A DNA stretch of 64,000 bases from Pseudomonas hormoni (GTDB lineage Bacteria > Pseudomonadota > Gammaproteobacteria > Pseudomonadales > Pseudomonadaceae). Below the pieces are notes generated by a model. That model did not search any database. It was not told the DNA's origin and saw nothing but the letters and a program-made list of their open reading frames with translations. The stretch is taken from positions 1,865,001 to 1,929,000 of the forward strand of contig NZ_CP075566.1 of NCBI RefSeq assembly GCF_018502625.1, given 5' to 3'. The translations under genes were made by a program, and so were the position numbers. This document shows positions 27,706 to 36,509 of the stretch, one piece after another. Each line of letters begins with the position of its first letter. Positions within the stretch are counted from its first letter, which is position 1.

Positions 27706-28091
27706 GACTGCTCCTCACCGGCTCGTCGAAAAAACAGATTGAGTATAGTGGCCCCGGCGCGAGTGTTCGGACTATCAGGTCCGGAACAGACGCGCGGGTT
27801 TGCGATGTCGTGATATTCTTCGCCTCAACTTGGTTTGACCTATTCAGTTTGCGTGTCCTCGAGACGCGCCAACAGAATCACTGTCGCTCAAGTAGCTGAA
27901 GCCAATAAAGATAAAAAGTCAGTTCAGTAGGGACATATAAACTGAGGTCGATGGATCACGTCGGCCTTGTGTGCCCACCCCTCCGGATCTTATGTGCGAG
28001 TCCCCCACGACATCTGCCTGAATGCCGTGTGAAACAAGGGTTTCGTCGTGAGGATGGAAGGGCGGATGGCGTTTTATCAAAGGTGCTACAG
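27706..28091. promoter_or_regulatory. Divergent promoter region ilvD/mqo with long mqo leader
   Basis: About 390 bases separate the two start codons. No protein-like frame is convincing; the in-frame extension of mqo toward 27951 has no ribosome site. The interval should hold both promoters and a leader for mqo, but no specific operator was recognised. Confidence 0.35.
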
Positions 28092-29738
28092 ATGTTTAAG
28101 AAAATGAACACAGCCCTGCTGGGGCTGGCTTTGTCGATGGGGATCACGTCCGTTCACGCGGAAGAGGCAAAGAAAGTCGATGTATTGCTCATCGGCGGCG
28201 GCATCATGAGCGCGACCCTGGGTGTCTGGCTCAATGAGCTGGAACCTGGCACTTCGATGGAAATGATCGAGCGCCTCGACGGCGTCGCCCTGGAAAGCTC
28301 CAATGGCTGGAACAACGCCGGTACCGGTCACTCCGCCCTGGCCGAGTTGAACTACACCCCGGAAGACGAGAAGGGCAACGTCTCGATCCCGAAAGCCGTT
28401 GAAATCAACGAAGCGTTCCAGATTTCCCGTCAGTTCTGGGCCTGGCAGGTTCAGCAAGGCGTGCTGAAAAACCCGCGTTCGTTCATCAACTCCACGCCGC
28501 ACATGAGCTTTGTGTGGGGCGACGACAACATCAAGTTCCTGAAGAAGCGCTACGAAGCGCTGCAGGCGAGCCCGCTGTTTGCCGGCATGCAGTATTCGGA
28601 AGACCCGGCTGTGATCAAGAAGTGGGTTCCGCTGATGATGGAAGGGCGCGACCCGAACCAGAAAATCGCGGCCACCTGGTCCCCGATCGGCACCGACGTG
28701 AACTTCGGCGAAATCACCCGCCAGTTCGTTGCGCACCTGCAAACCACCCCGAAATTCGACTTGAAACTGTCTAGCGAAGTGCAAGACATCACCAAGAACG
28801 AAGACGGCACCTGGCGCGTCAGCTACAAAAACCTGAAAGACGGCAGCAAATCCGAAACCGACGCCAAGTTCGTGTTCATCGGCGCGGGCGGCGGTGCCCT
28901 GCACCTGCTGCAGAAGTCCGGCATTCCTGAAGCCAAGGAATACGCAGGCTTCCCGGTTGGCGGCTCGTTCCTCGTGACCGAGAACCCGACCATCGCCGAG
29001 CAACACCTGGCCAAGGCGTACGGCAAAGCCTCCGTTGGCGCTCCACCGATGTCGGTTCCGCACCTGGACACCCGTGTCCTGGACGGCAAGCGCGTCATCT
29101 TGTTTGGCCCATTCGCGACCTTCAGCACCAAGTTCCTCAAGGAAGGCTCGTACCTGGACCTGCTGACCACCACCACCACGCACAACGTGTGGCCAATGAC
29201 CAAGGTCGGCATCAAGGAATACCCGCTGGTCGAGTACCTTGCAGGCCAACTGATGCTGTCGGATGAAGACCGCCTCAACGCCCTGAAAGAATACTTCCCG
29301 AACGCCAAGGCTGAAGACTGGCGCCTGTGGCAAGCCGGCCAGCGCGTGCAAATCATCAAGCGTGATGAAGCGGCCGGTGGCGTGCTGAAACTGGGTACCG
29401 AAATCGTTGCTTCCGCTGACGGCTCCATCGCCGGTCTGCTGGGCGCTTCGCCGGGTGCCTCGACTGCTGCGCCGATCATGCTGACCGTGCTGCAGAAAGT
29501 GTTCAAGGACAAGGTCGCTTCGCCTGCCTGGCAGGAAAAGCTGCACCAGATCGTGCCGAGCTATGGCACTCAGCTGAACGGCAGCCCTGCAAAAGTGGCT
29601 GAGGAGTGGGCCTACACCGCCAAGGTGCTGCAACTGACTCCGCCACCGGCGATCGGTCAGGTGGCGGCTCCGGCTGCCGCCCCGGCTGAAGCGCCTAAAG
29701 CGCCGAAAGCTAACGCTGCCAGCGATATGGCTCTGTAA
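28092..29738 (+). CDS. mqo: Malate:quinone oxidoreductase, 548 aa
   Basis: Membrane-associated FAD enzyme that oxidises malate to oxaloacetate and passes electrons to quinone. [16 protein letters not shown] is the FAD-binding motif, followed by family blocks [36 protein letters not shown] and [17 protein letters not shown]. The N-terminal [20 protein letters not shown] looks like a signal or anchor segment, and the C-terminus has an Ala/Pro/Lys tail after residue 525. Start ATG 28092 is preceded by AAGGTG. A strong terminator follows. Confidence 0.93.
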   Translation: MFKKMNTALLGLALSMGITSVHAEEAKKVDVLLIGGGIMSATLGVWLNELEPGTSMEMIERLDGVALESSNGWNNAGTGHSALAELNYTPEDEKGNVSIPKAVEINEAFQISRQFWAWQVQQGVLKNPRSFINSTPHMSFVWGDDNIKFLKKRYEALQASPLFAGMQYSEDPAVIKKWVPLMMEGRDPNQKIAATWSPIGTDVNFGEITRQFVAHLQTTPKFDLKLSSEVQDITKNEDGTWRVSYKNLKDGSKSETDAKFVFIGAGGGALHLLQKSGIPEAKEYAGFPVGGSFLVTENPTIAEQHLAKAYGKASVGAPPMSVPHLDTRVLDGKRVILFGPFATFSTKFLKEGSYLDLLTTTTTHNVWPMTKVGIKEYPLVEYLAGQLMLSDEDRLNALKEYFPNAKAEDWRLWQAGQRVQIIKRDEAAGGVLKLGTEIVASADGSIAGLLGASPGASTAAPIMLTVLQKVFKDKVASPAWQEKLHQIVPSYGTQLNGSPAKVAEEWAYTAKVLQLTPPPAIGQVAAPAAAPAEAPKAPKANAASDMAL

Positions 29739-29752
29739 TCAGGGTGTAATCT

Positions 29753-29792
29753 AAAAGCCCACTGAACCGGTGACGGTCAGTGGGCTTTTTTA
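29753..29792 (+). terminator. Rho-independent terminator of mqo
   Basis: AGCCCACTG pairs with CAGTGGGCT (29756-29786) and runs into TTTTT, beginning 14 bases after the mqo stop. Confidence 0.85.
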
Positions 29793-29863
29793 TGGGTGGG
29801 GTTTCAATCGGAAAGACCGGTAGGCCGCCTTGCAAAGTCACGGCCTTGTATCTTTACTGTTAC

Positions 29864-29922
29864 TCAATGTAAGCGCGCTGCTTCATAAAATATGTCTTAT
29901 TTTTCAATGTTTAAGCGCGCTT
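29864..29922. promoter_or_regulatory. Pair of direct repeats upstream of the GNAT-like gene
   Basis: TCAATGT-AAGCGCGCT at 29864-29879 recurs as TCAATGT-TT-AAGCGCGCT at 29905-29921, about 41 bases apart, that is four helical turns. AAGCGCGCTT is itself palindromic. The pair lies 65-125 bases before the start at 29988, a plausible place for a regulator's binding sites. Confidence 0.4.
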
Positions 29923-29987
29923 ATTAAAGTTCCGCCCGGATCTTTGTATCTGATCTGCCTAAGATAAAGCTCAAAGGATGACGAAAA

Positions 29988-31133
29988 GTGAAAGATAACT
30001 TGGCGGCAGTTATCCGAAAACTCATTTCCCCTTCAATGCGGTATGAGATCAGACAAGCTTCAAGCTGGCTGCGAGACATCCTTGGGCGTGCGTGTGTCTG
30101 GCGTTGGGAAATTGCCAGGTTCAGGCTGCAGAAGGACAGTCCTTACGAGATTCTTTATATCGGCAGGAAACAGCAACGGGAGATGGCCAAGCTGCTTATC
30201 GGCGGGAAGAATACCTCTGTGACTGACGGCGAGCCGAAACCCGCCGAGTCGAATCATGTGGTGGTGGTCAGTGAGGTGCGGACCCCGGGGACTTTGTCTA
30301 TTCCCTTGTATCTGAGTGCCGTCGTTCCGCTGGGGCGCTCCATCGAGGACATCACCGCAAAATACGATGGTGAGTTGCGTCGAAACATCCGCAAGAACCG
30401 ACCGCTCTATCACATGAGACCGGCGTTGCTGGATGAAGAAATCGCACAGGCCGACAGGGAAATGCTTCGGCCTTATGCCCAGGCAAGGCAAGGCATCCAC
30501 GCTGCGCAATTTCCCACCGAGGAAGTGTTCAGGATAGCCAGGACTGTCGGGCGGCTCGACCTGATCATGCGGGATGACGAGGTGATTGGCTGTCACCTTG
30601 GCTGCGCCGTGACGCGTGGCGGAAAACGCTACTGGAGCACGCTGCGTTTCGGGTACACCGAGGCGGTTTTTTCAGATGCCAAGCGACTGGGTGAAGTCAA
30701 CGCGATTACCACCTTCATGGCGCTTGAATCGGCGATCAATGAAGGCTTCGATTATTACGACATCGGTCTTTGCGTGGCACGGCCGGATGACGGGCTGCTG
30801 AAATGGAAACGAAGGCGCGGCGGTGACGTTGATTCCCTGGGTAACCACGCTTATATGTTTCTGCGGCTGCCCAAGACGGGTGTCGCCAGATTCCTTTGGG
30901 ACACGCCGCTTTTTGCTGCCGAAGGAAAGGAATTGACCCTTCACCTTGGCTTGCCTGACGGGCCAAGCGATGAGGAGGCCGCCAGCCGCTATCATGAAAT
31001 GGTATTTGGCGGGCTGCACAAGATTTATCTCTATTGTGCGCAGAACTCGGGCGAACAGTTTCTCGAAACCTTGCGCAGTCGCTACGCTAACTTGCAGACC
31101 CCACCCGTTATGGAAAGGATTCCATCCAGCTGA
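29988..31133 (+). CDS. GNAT/FemAB-type acyltransferase-like protein, 381 aa
   Basis: A cytosolic protein whose middle part (about residues 190-290) shows the GNAT-fold pattern: LIMRDDEVIGCHLGCAVTR, RYWSTLRFGYTEAVF, ITTFMALESAINEGFDYYDIG and LLKWKRRRGGDV, the last typical of FemAB/BioF2-like acyltransferases acting on carbohydrate or peptide chains. The N-terminal 100 residues are unassigned. GTG start with AAAGGATG about ten bases upstream. It is followed after 39 bases by a glycosyltransferase, suggesting surface-polysaccharide modification. Confidence 0.6.
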   Translation: MKDNLAAVIRKLISPSMRYEIRQASSWLRDILGRACVWRWEIARFRLQKDSPYEILYIGRKQQREMAKLLIGGKNTSVTDGEPKPAESNHVVVVSEVRTPGTLSIPLYLSAVVPLGRSIEDITAKYDGELRRNIRKNRPLYHMRPALLDEEIAQADREMLRPYAQARQGIHAAQFPTEEVFRIARTVGRLDLIMRDDEVIGCHLGCAVTRGGKRYWSTLRFGYTEAVFSDAKRLGEVNAITTFMALESAINEGFDYYDIGLCVARPDDGLLKWKRRRGGDVDSLGNHAYMFLRLPKTGVARFLWDTPLFAAEGKELTLHLGLPDGPSDEEAASRYHEMVFGGLHKIYLYCAQNSGEQFLETLRSRYANLQTPPVMERIPSS

Positions 31134-31172
31134 GCATCTTCAGGACACTCTGTCCCGAAAGGAGGACTTTTC

Positions 31173-32291
31173 ATGGAAAGCGATGTCTCGCCAATCAGTA
31201 CTTCGACCGCTGGCAATCGAAGGAAATGGACCCTTGCCGCCTACAGGTACATGGCGAGAAAAAGACTCGCGCGCAAGGCAGAGATCAACCTGAAAAGCCT
31301 GGCGGTCAAACGCTGGGACGTTGCGCCGGGTGGCGTATCGTATTCTCCACCGGCTTTCTTCCTGCCCGGTCAAATGGAACGCGTGACGGGTTGGGAGGCG
31401 AAGCGCTTTTATCCGTTCGAGCATCCCGCGCGCACGATGGAAGGGTTGGGTGACGTGGTCCAAGGCCCGACACGCGGTTACTTGCTCGAAAATGTCTGGC
31501 TGATCGATGGGGCGCTCTACAAGGACAACGCGAGTTTCTGGTTGTCTCTCAAGCCTGGCCGGTTTCCGCGCATTGTCGTGGAAAACGAGATCGACCGCGG
31601 GGCCATCTTCTGCACGCAAAATGGAAATACCTGGTTTGGTACACGGTTGATGGAAGACTTCCCGACCTATCCATTGGCCTGCGACGAAGGCCTTCCGGTA
31701 ACCACCGCGCCCTCCGCCAGATTTCCTCTCTCTGCCCAGACCCTCGCGTACGAAGACTGGCTTGGCATGAAGCCGGTTCGCTTGAACGGCGCGTTTTTTC
31801 ATGAGCTCGTGCTTTTCGACGATTTCAGCAACAACCAAAGCAGGCACCTGCGTTACCGGGCCATGGGTGAAAAGCTGCTGTCGCACGTGAGCCATGAGGA
31901 TCACCCTGGCGTGTTCATTCTTCGCGGTAGCGCCGGTGACTTGCGCCTTTTGCGCAACGAACTCGAGATCGCCGAACATCTGCGCAAGACTCGAGGGTTT
32001 CGCGTACTCGATCCTCTGAAAACCGACGTCCCCACCATCGTGGCGACCTGCGCCGGAGCGCGGACCGTGATCGGGGTCGAAGGCAGTCAGCTCGTACATG
32101 GCGTCAATGTACTTCAGCAGGGCGGTTCGTTGCTGACGCTGCAGCCACCGAACCGCTTCGTCAGCTATTTCAAATACCTGACGGATCGCGACCAGCAGAA
32201 TTTCGGCTTTGTGGTCGGAACGCCTGAGGGCGATGGCTTCAAAATCGACATTGAAGAGGTGGAGCGCACGCTGGATCTGTTTCCTTCATGA
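31173..32291 (+). CDS. GT61-family (DUF563) glycosyltransferase, 372 aa
   Basis: AGGAGG lies seven bases before the ATG. The C-terminal half has the DUF563 layout: RLMEDFPTYPLACDEG, FFHELVLFDDFSNN, VFILRGSAGDLRLLRNE and ATCAGARTVIGVEGSQLVHG, the last matching the H-G-A-x-L-like nucleotide-sugar region where this protein has EGSQLVHG. No membrane segment. Probably cotranscribed with the acyltransferase-like gene upstream; product and acceptor unknown. Confidence 0.7.
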   Translation: MESDVSPISTSTAGNRRKWTLAAYRYMARKRLARKAEINLKSLAVKRWDVAPGGVSYSPPAFFLPGQMERVTGWEAKRFYPFEHPARTMEGLGDVVQGPTRGYLLENVWLIDGALYKDNASFWLSLKPGRFPRIVVENEIDRGAIFCTQNGNTWFGTRLMEDFPTYPLACDEGLPVTTAPSARFPLSAQTLAYEDWLGMKPVRLNGAFFHELVLFDDFSNNQSRHLRYRAMGEKLLSHVSHEDHPGVFILRGSAGDLRLLRNELEIAEHLRKTRGFRVLDPLKTDVPTIVATCAGARTVIGVEGSQLVHGVNVLQQGGSLLTLQPPNRFVSYFKYLTDRDQQNFGFVVGTPEGDGFKIDIEEVERTLDLFPS

Positions 32292-32397
32292 CGGCCGCCT
32301 GGGCTCTCTGATCCGCAATTTTTTACCCAATCTGCCACTTTCACCACGATGGGGGCGGATCTAAAGTCGAGGACGCCTCTTCAGGGAACCTCTGGTC

Positions 32398-33297
32398 ATG
32401 TACAGCCCGCTTGTCCTCCCGGACATCGCTCGCCACTTCCACGACCGTATCTACGACGGCGAGATCATGCATGTCGCGGACTTGCAGCCCATGACAGCGC
32501 TGGTCGGGTTCACCCGTTCATTTCTTGAAGACGCGCTGCATCCCTGGCCGCCACAACACATCCATCGCTACTTGAACCATGAACAGCAGACGGTCCTGTT
32601 CGCAAAATGCCAGAACGAATTCGCTCGCTCGGCCGAGATCCAGCGCCTATGGCAGGCCGTCATCGAACAGCTCGGTTTGACCCCGGATTCTCTGGCGTGT
32701 GATCGATTGCATCTGCGTTTCCAGCCCCATCGGGAACCCGAGGAATTCACCCCACGCGCCCGCACCACGGCCACCATCGCCTTCCATCGCGACACATGGG
32801 GCTCGAACATGTACGCGCAGACCAACTGGTGGGCGCCGGTTTATCCGGTCACGGCCGGGCGGACGTTCGCGTTGTACCCCGGCCTATGGCAGCGGCCGCT
32901 GCTCAATTCGAGTATCACCTTCGATATGCGCGCCATTCTGCAGCGCTCCCATCAGGACGGACGCAACGCGGTGGACGCCGACGAGGCCATCCCGCACCTG
33001 CTGGAGGTAATAGATTCGGAGGAGGGGATTGCCGTTGAAATCGCCCCGGGCAGTCTTATCGCCTTTTCCGGCGCCCATGCCCATGCCGGCGTCGGCAACA
33101 GCACCGGCCTGACGCGGATCTCGTTCGAGACGCGCTCGGTGCTGATCGCCGACGTGATGGCCGGGCTGGGCGCCCCCAACATCGACGGTTACGCGCCGTG
33201 GCAAACGCCCGGGTTGTTTCGCCGGATGAGCGATGGGAAGCGCCTGAGCGAAATTCTTGGCTGTGGGGTCATTGAACGCTATTCGCGGCCAGCTTGA
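32398..33297 (+). CDS. Fe(II)/2-oxoglutarate oxygenase-like protein (phytanoyl-CoA dioxygenase type), 299 aa
   Basis: The double-stranded beta-helix signature is visible: IAFHRDTWGSN supplies the H-x-D iron ligands near residue 130, and SLIAFSGAHAHAG the distal His near 222, followed by RISFETRSVL with the Arg that holds 2-oxoglutarate. ALYPGLWQRPLLNSS lies between. Substrate unknown. It precedes the DapF-like gene by 57 bases on the same strand, so both may act on one amino-acid-like compound. Confidence 0.65.
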   Translation: MYSPLVLPDIARHFHDRIYDGEIMHVADLQPMTALVGFTRSFLEDALHPWPPQHIHRYLNHEQQTVLFAKCQNEFARSAEIQRLWQAVIEQLGLTPDSLACDRLHLRFQPHREPEEFTPRARTTATIAFHRDTWGSNMYAQTNWWAPVYPVTAGRTFALYPGLWQRPLLNSSITFDMRAILQRSHQDGRNAVDADEAIPHLLEVIDSEEGIAVEIAPGSLIAFSGAHAHAGVGNSTGLTRISFETRSVLIADVMAGLGAPNIDGYAPWQTPGLFRRMSDGKRLSEILGCGVIERYSRPA

Positions 33298-33354
33298 AAA
33301 AGCGTTGCGAATGGGGCTAGATCCACACACTTGCCGCCTCGCCAGGATCTGTTT

Positions 33355-34170
33355 ATGCCGCTGAGTTTTCACAAGATGCACGCCAATGGCGATGACTTCG
33401 TTATTGTCGATGCACGAAACTCCGTCAATCCAGTGACCAGTGCCATCGCTCGGCGAATGGGCGATCGCAACCGTGGCGTCGGCTTCAATCAACTCGCGGT
33501 GTTGCTCGATTGCGATGACGCAGCCGCCCGCCTGGTGTTTTGGAACGCCGATGGCTCGCCGCTAGACGCTTGTGGCAGCGCAACGCGCGGTGCCGCGGAC
33601 AGGCTGATGCGCGAAGCCAATTCCACCTCGATAGTGCTCCGTACCAACCGGGGTCTGCTGACGTGTGAACGAACTTCCACCGGCGCCATTTCGGTCAACA
33701 TGGGAGCGCCGCTTTTCGGCTGGTCGGATGTTCCTTTGGCTCAGGAGCTGGATACGACTGTCCTGCCCCTGGAGGGTGACCCAGCCGCGTGCAGCATGGG
33801 CAATCCGCACTGCACCTATTTTGTGGATGACCTGAGGGCGATTGATATCGCGACAATTGGCCCGGCCATTGAAACCAATCCTCTGTTTCCCCTCAAAACG
33901 AACGTGCATTTCGTGCAGATCGTTGATCGCCAGCACATTCGTTTGCGCATCTGGGAGCGTGGGGGTGGGATTCCGCTTGGTTCGGGTTCGTGCTGTTGTG
34001 GCGCGGTTGTGAACGGGATTCGTCGTGGGTTGTTGGATGATTCCGTTGAGGTTGAATGTGATGGTGGGAGCGTGACGGTTCAATGGGATGGGGTGGGGGC
34101 GGTGTTTCTTACTGGGCCGGCGGAGGCGATTTTTTCGGGGACAATCGCGGATGGCTTATTGAAAGCTTGA
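33355..34170 (+). CDS. Diaminopimelate-epimerase-like protein lacking one catalytic cysteine, 271 aa
   Basis: Family blocks are present in order: FHKMHANGDDFVIVD, GVGFNQLAVL, DACGSATRG (Cys 73, the first catalytic Cys position), CSMGNPHCTYFV, FPLKTNVHFVQI and WERGGGIPLGSGSCCC. In true DapF the last reads ERGAGETLACGTGA; here the second catalytic Cys is Ser 210, and three Cys follow at 213-215. It is therefore a paralogue whose racemase chemistry may be altered or lost, not the housekeeping enzyme. AGGATCTGTTT supports ATG 33355 over the longer frame from 33331. Confidence 0.75.
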   Translation: MPLSFHKMHANGDDFVIVDARNSVNPVTSAIARRMGDRNRGVGFNQLAVLLDCDDAAARLVFWNADGSPLDACGSATRGAADRLMREANSTSIVLRTNRGLLTCERTSTGAISVNMGAPLFGWSDVPLAQELDTTVLPLEGDPAACSMGNPHCTYFVDDLRAIDIATIGPAIETNPLFPLKTNVHFVQIVDRQHIRLRIWERGGGIPLGSGSCCCGAVVNGIRRGLLDDSVEVECDGGSVTVQWDGVGAVFLTGPAEAIFSGTIADGLLKA

Positions 34171-34232
34171 TTGCCGCTTTTTCGTAGTAAGCGGTGCAGC
34201 CCCGTTGGGCTTCGAAGAAGACTTAAATGGAT

Positions 34233-34856
34233 TCATTCATCGTCATGTATTAGCTCCAAGGCCTTGATCCACTCGGTCGGAGCTTCAAATTTTGCGTAAT
34301 ACGACTGTTTTTCTGAATCACTTAATTGAGTGAAAAAAGGCAGGAAGTAGTTGTCGTTGTAGTAACCCTGCGCGCCTTGCATATGGCCACCCCACCAGGA
34401 AGGGTTGTAACTCTCGAAAGCTACCCATGGAGGAGGTACGGAGAATTTCTCGTCAGCGATGGCAGCCAAGAAATCAGCGCTATTGGTGACCAGTCGTACG
34501 GTCACTGAGTTGAATTCTCTGGTCGATGTAAAAAAAATCAAATGTTCATTTTTTTGGGTGTTTGAGTATTTTTTGACGATTAGATCGTTGAAGGTTTTTT
34601 CAGTTACGTAATTGAATTTAGATTCGATGCGCGCAACAAAATTAAGAGTCTCTTTTTGATCGATTATGAATGAAGTGTAATAGGCTGGAATACCCACGCC
34701 TTCCAGGGGAGTAACTCTCGGGTAGCTGGGCAGAAAACCATCTCTTGTTAATAACGACTTAACGAAAACTGATTTCAGCTCTGGTATTGAATATCCGGCA
34801 ATCTGCTCTTCCGGTTCTTGCTTAATGAAGGCTTTGATGCGACTAAAAATGTTCAT
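34233..34856 (-). CDS. Putative immunity protein for the adjacent effector remnant, 207 aa
   Basis: A soluble cytoplasmic protein with no signal peptide and a Tyr/Trp-rich stretch (VAFESYNPSWWGGHMQGAQGYY). It follows the effector gene after only eight bases on the same strand, the standard order for T6SS toxin-immunity pairs, and its AT-rich composition differs from the flanking core genes. No family was recognised, so the immunity role is inferred from position. Confidence 0.55.
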   Translation of the reverse strand: MNIFSRIKAFIKQEPEEQIAGYSIPELKSVFVKSLLTRDGFLPSYPRVTPLEGVGIPAYYTSFIIDQKETLNFVARIESKFNYVTEKTFNDLIVKKYSNTQKNEHLIFFTSTREFNSVTVRLVTNSADFLAAIADEKFSVPPPWVAFESYNPSWWGGHMQGAQGYYNDNYFLPFFTQLSDSEKQSYYAKFEAPTEWIKALELIHDDE

Positions 34857-34864
34857 TATCTACC

Positions 34865-35745
34865 TCAGTCCTGAAGATATTCGGTGAGCCAACTGGCCCC
34901 AAAATAACCAGCGGTGCCGAACATTATCCCTCCCACCGCACCACTGACGATTGCTCCGGGACCTGTTTCAATGCCAACAGCGGCACCCGCAACGACACCG
35001 ATCCTCGCTCCAGCAATCGCTCCACCCCATCCACCTGCCTGTTTGACCACTTCCACTGAAATCGGCTTGATGCTCTTCTGTTTGATAGACTCGTCGGCAG
35101 CCAGTTTCAAGTCGTAAGCGGTAAAGCCAATGGCAAATACTCTGACTACTCTCGCCCCTTTGATCAGAACAGAGGTAGCCTTGTATGAGCCAGGTGTAAA
35201 AATCGCTTTAGGAGGTATTTTCTCCGCTTGGACCAATACCTCCTTATCAATATTTTTTATCCATTCTGCAATTTGGTCGATCTTTGCAACATTCTTAGGT
35301 GCGACTTTTTTGTACTCCTCCAAGGATTTCAGGATTTCCTCAGTGGTCACCAGTTTGGCTCCCGCAGCCTTAGCTTTCGCAACATCCATGTAAACGGACT
35401 TTCCTTCAAAGCGTGGTGAGCCATCAGGGAAAATAGAGCTGGTTGACACATAGCCGGATGGATATTTTCTGCTGCTAAATACGTGTTCAGCTACCGTTGC
35501 GTTTGATTTTGGATCAACAGGCATCATGCCGAATTTTTCTGGCCAGATTTCATGCTTGATTTGAAAGTCTGGAAGATTTTTGGCAGTTAGGTGAGGGTTA
35601 TCCGGAGAGGCATAAATTCTTCTCACCAGAAAGCCATCTTTACCGATCTCATCGACGACAACAAACATGTGAATGTTGGCAGGCATTGGGTAGCCAGAGA
35701 ACAGTCAGTGGGGTCTGTGACTCGGGCGGCGGGTTTTCCAGCCAT
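34865..35745 (-). pseudogene. T6SS PAAR-effector gene with PAAR domain deleted and out of frame
   Basis: ATG 35745, with AAGGATG upstream, begins MAGKPAARVTDPTDC, the characteristic start of Pseudomonas PAAR proteins. After about 15 codons the frame leads nowhere, while another frame from about 35695 encodes the rest (from MPANIHMFVVVDEIGKDGF): a toxin-like region with GYVSTSSIFPDGSPRFEGKS, a helical KSLEEYKKVAPKN part and two Gly/Ala-rich hydrophobic segments near the C-terminus (AGARIGVVAGAAVG; GGIMFGTAGYFGA). Nearly the whole PAAR repeat is missing. The 273-residue part could still be made from ATG 35686, but without a delivery domain. Confidence 0.65.
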
Positions 35746-35811
35746 TTTTAACATCCTTGTAAAATGAATAGTCGGCAATTGTTGCACAAAGATTCTGCCG
35801 ATAACTATGTC

Positions 35812-35870
35812 TATCCTGTTTGGTCGATTCGCGATTTTCAGCACCAAGTTCCTCAAGAGGGCTCGTAGCA
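35812..35870 (+). pseudogene. Short fragment of a malate:quinone oxidoreductase gene
   Basis: About 55 bases read ILFGRFAIFSTKFLK, nearly the same as [15 protein letters not shown] in the intact mqo at about 29098-29142, with matching DNA (TTCAGCACCAAGTTCCTCAAG). The match ends abruptly on both sides. It is a displaced piece of an mqo copy located behind the broken effector gene. Confidence 0.65.
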
Positions 35871-36123
35871 GAAAACGGAGACGTGATCTCACTTAAGTCG
35901 TTAGTAGTCATCCACCAACGACTACTGGCCGATAAAAGCCTGTCAGGAAAATCGCGGTTAAAAGTAGCCCGAGAAGGGTATTCCATTCATCTCGGAGGCT
36001 TCCTACGATCCAATAGGGTTGCCCCTCGGAAGTCCCCTCGCTAACCTCCCTGAGCCGCTGCCAATCCAGCGACCGGGTGTGGTAGCCCGTATTTCATAGG
36101 AGCCCAATCCATTGGAGTTCCAA

Positions 36124-36414
36124 ATGCTCGACGAAAACGTTAATCCATCCCAAACCTCCGAGTTCACCTCCCGCAAGCCAGCCATGGCCGAGCGCCGTCC
36201 CATTTCCATGTTCACCATCGCCCCTGACGTAGACACCGAAACCCTGCTGGCACACGCCTGCGAAACCCTTGCCTCAGCCAGCGTCATGGCCACTGAATTG
36301 GCCTTCATCCTCAACGGTCCAAAATGCAATTTGGCGTTGGGGATTCAGCAGATGATTACGCTGGCGGAGCTGTCGGTGAATCGTGTGTTGGATCAGGTTG
36401 ATCCACAGACGTAG
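36124..36414 (+). CDS. DUF6124-like small protein, 96 aa
   Basis: Typical small Pseudomonas protein: a disordered N-terminus, FTIAPDVDTETLLAHACETLASASVMATELAF, then LALGIQQMITLAELSVNRVLD helices. GGAGTTCCAA fixes ATG 36124. Function unknown. A strong terminator follows 35 bases after the stop. Confidence 0.7.
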   Translation: MLDENVNPSQTSEFTSRKPAMAERRPISMFTIAPDVDTETLLAHACETLASASVMATELAFILNGPKCNLALGIQQMITLAELSVNRVLDQVDPQT

Positions 36415-36446
36415 GTGAGGGCGGCTGTTTTACGTGATGTGCAATA

Positions 36447-36484
36447 AAAAGCCCTGTCCCATTTAGAGGGGGCAGGGCTTTTGT
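36447..36484 (+). terminator. Rho-independent terminator after DUF6124 gene
   Basis: AAAAGCCCTGTCCC pairs with GGGGCAGGGCTTTT and continues into T-rich sequence; on the minus strand it can also end the convergent MFS gene. Confidence 0.8.
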
Positions 36485-36509
36485 GTTTTTAGATCGAGCG
36501 AAGTCCCCA

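Noticed and set aside
28086..29633. Long minus-strand open frame (515 codons) opposite mqo
   Set aside because: It is an antisense shadow of a strongly conserved GC-rich gene; its peptide has low-complexity Arg/Gly/Val bias and no ribosome site.
33355..34170. Housekeeping dapF
   Set aside because: The second catalytic Cys is replaced, several invariant residues differ, and the context is not the usual lysA-dapF-xerC order.
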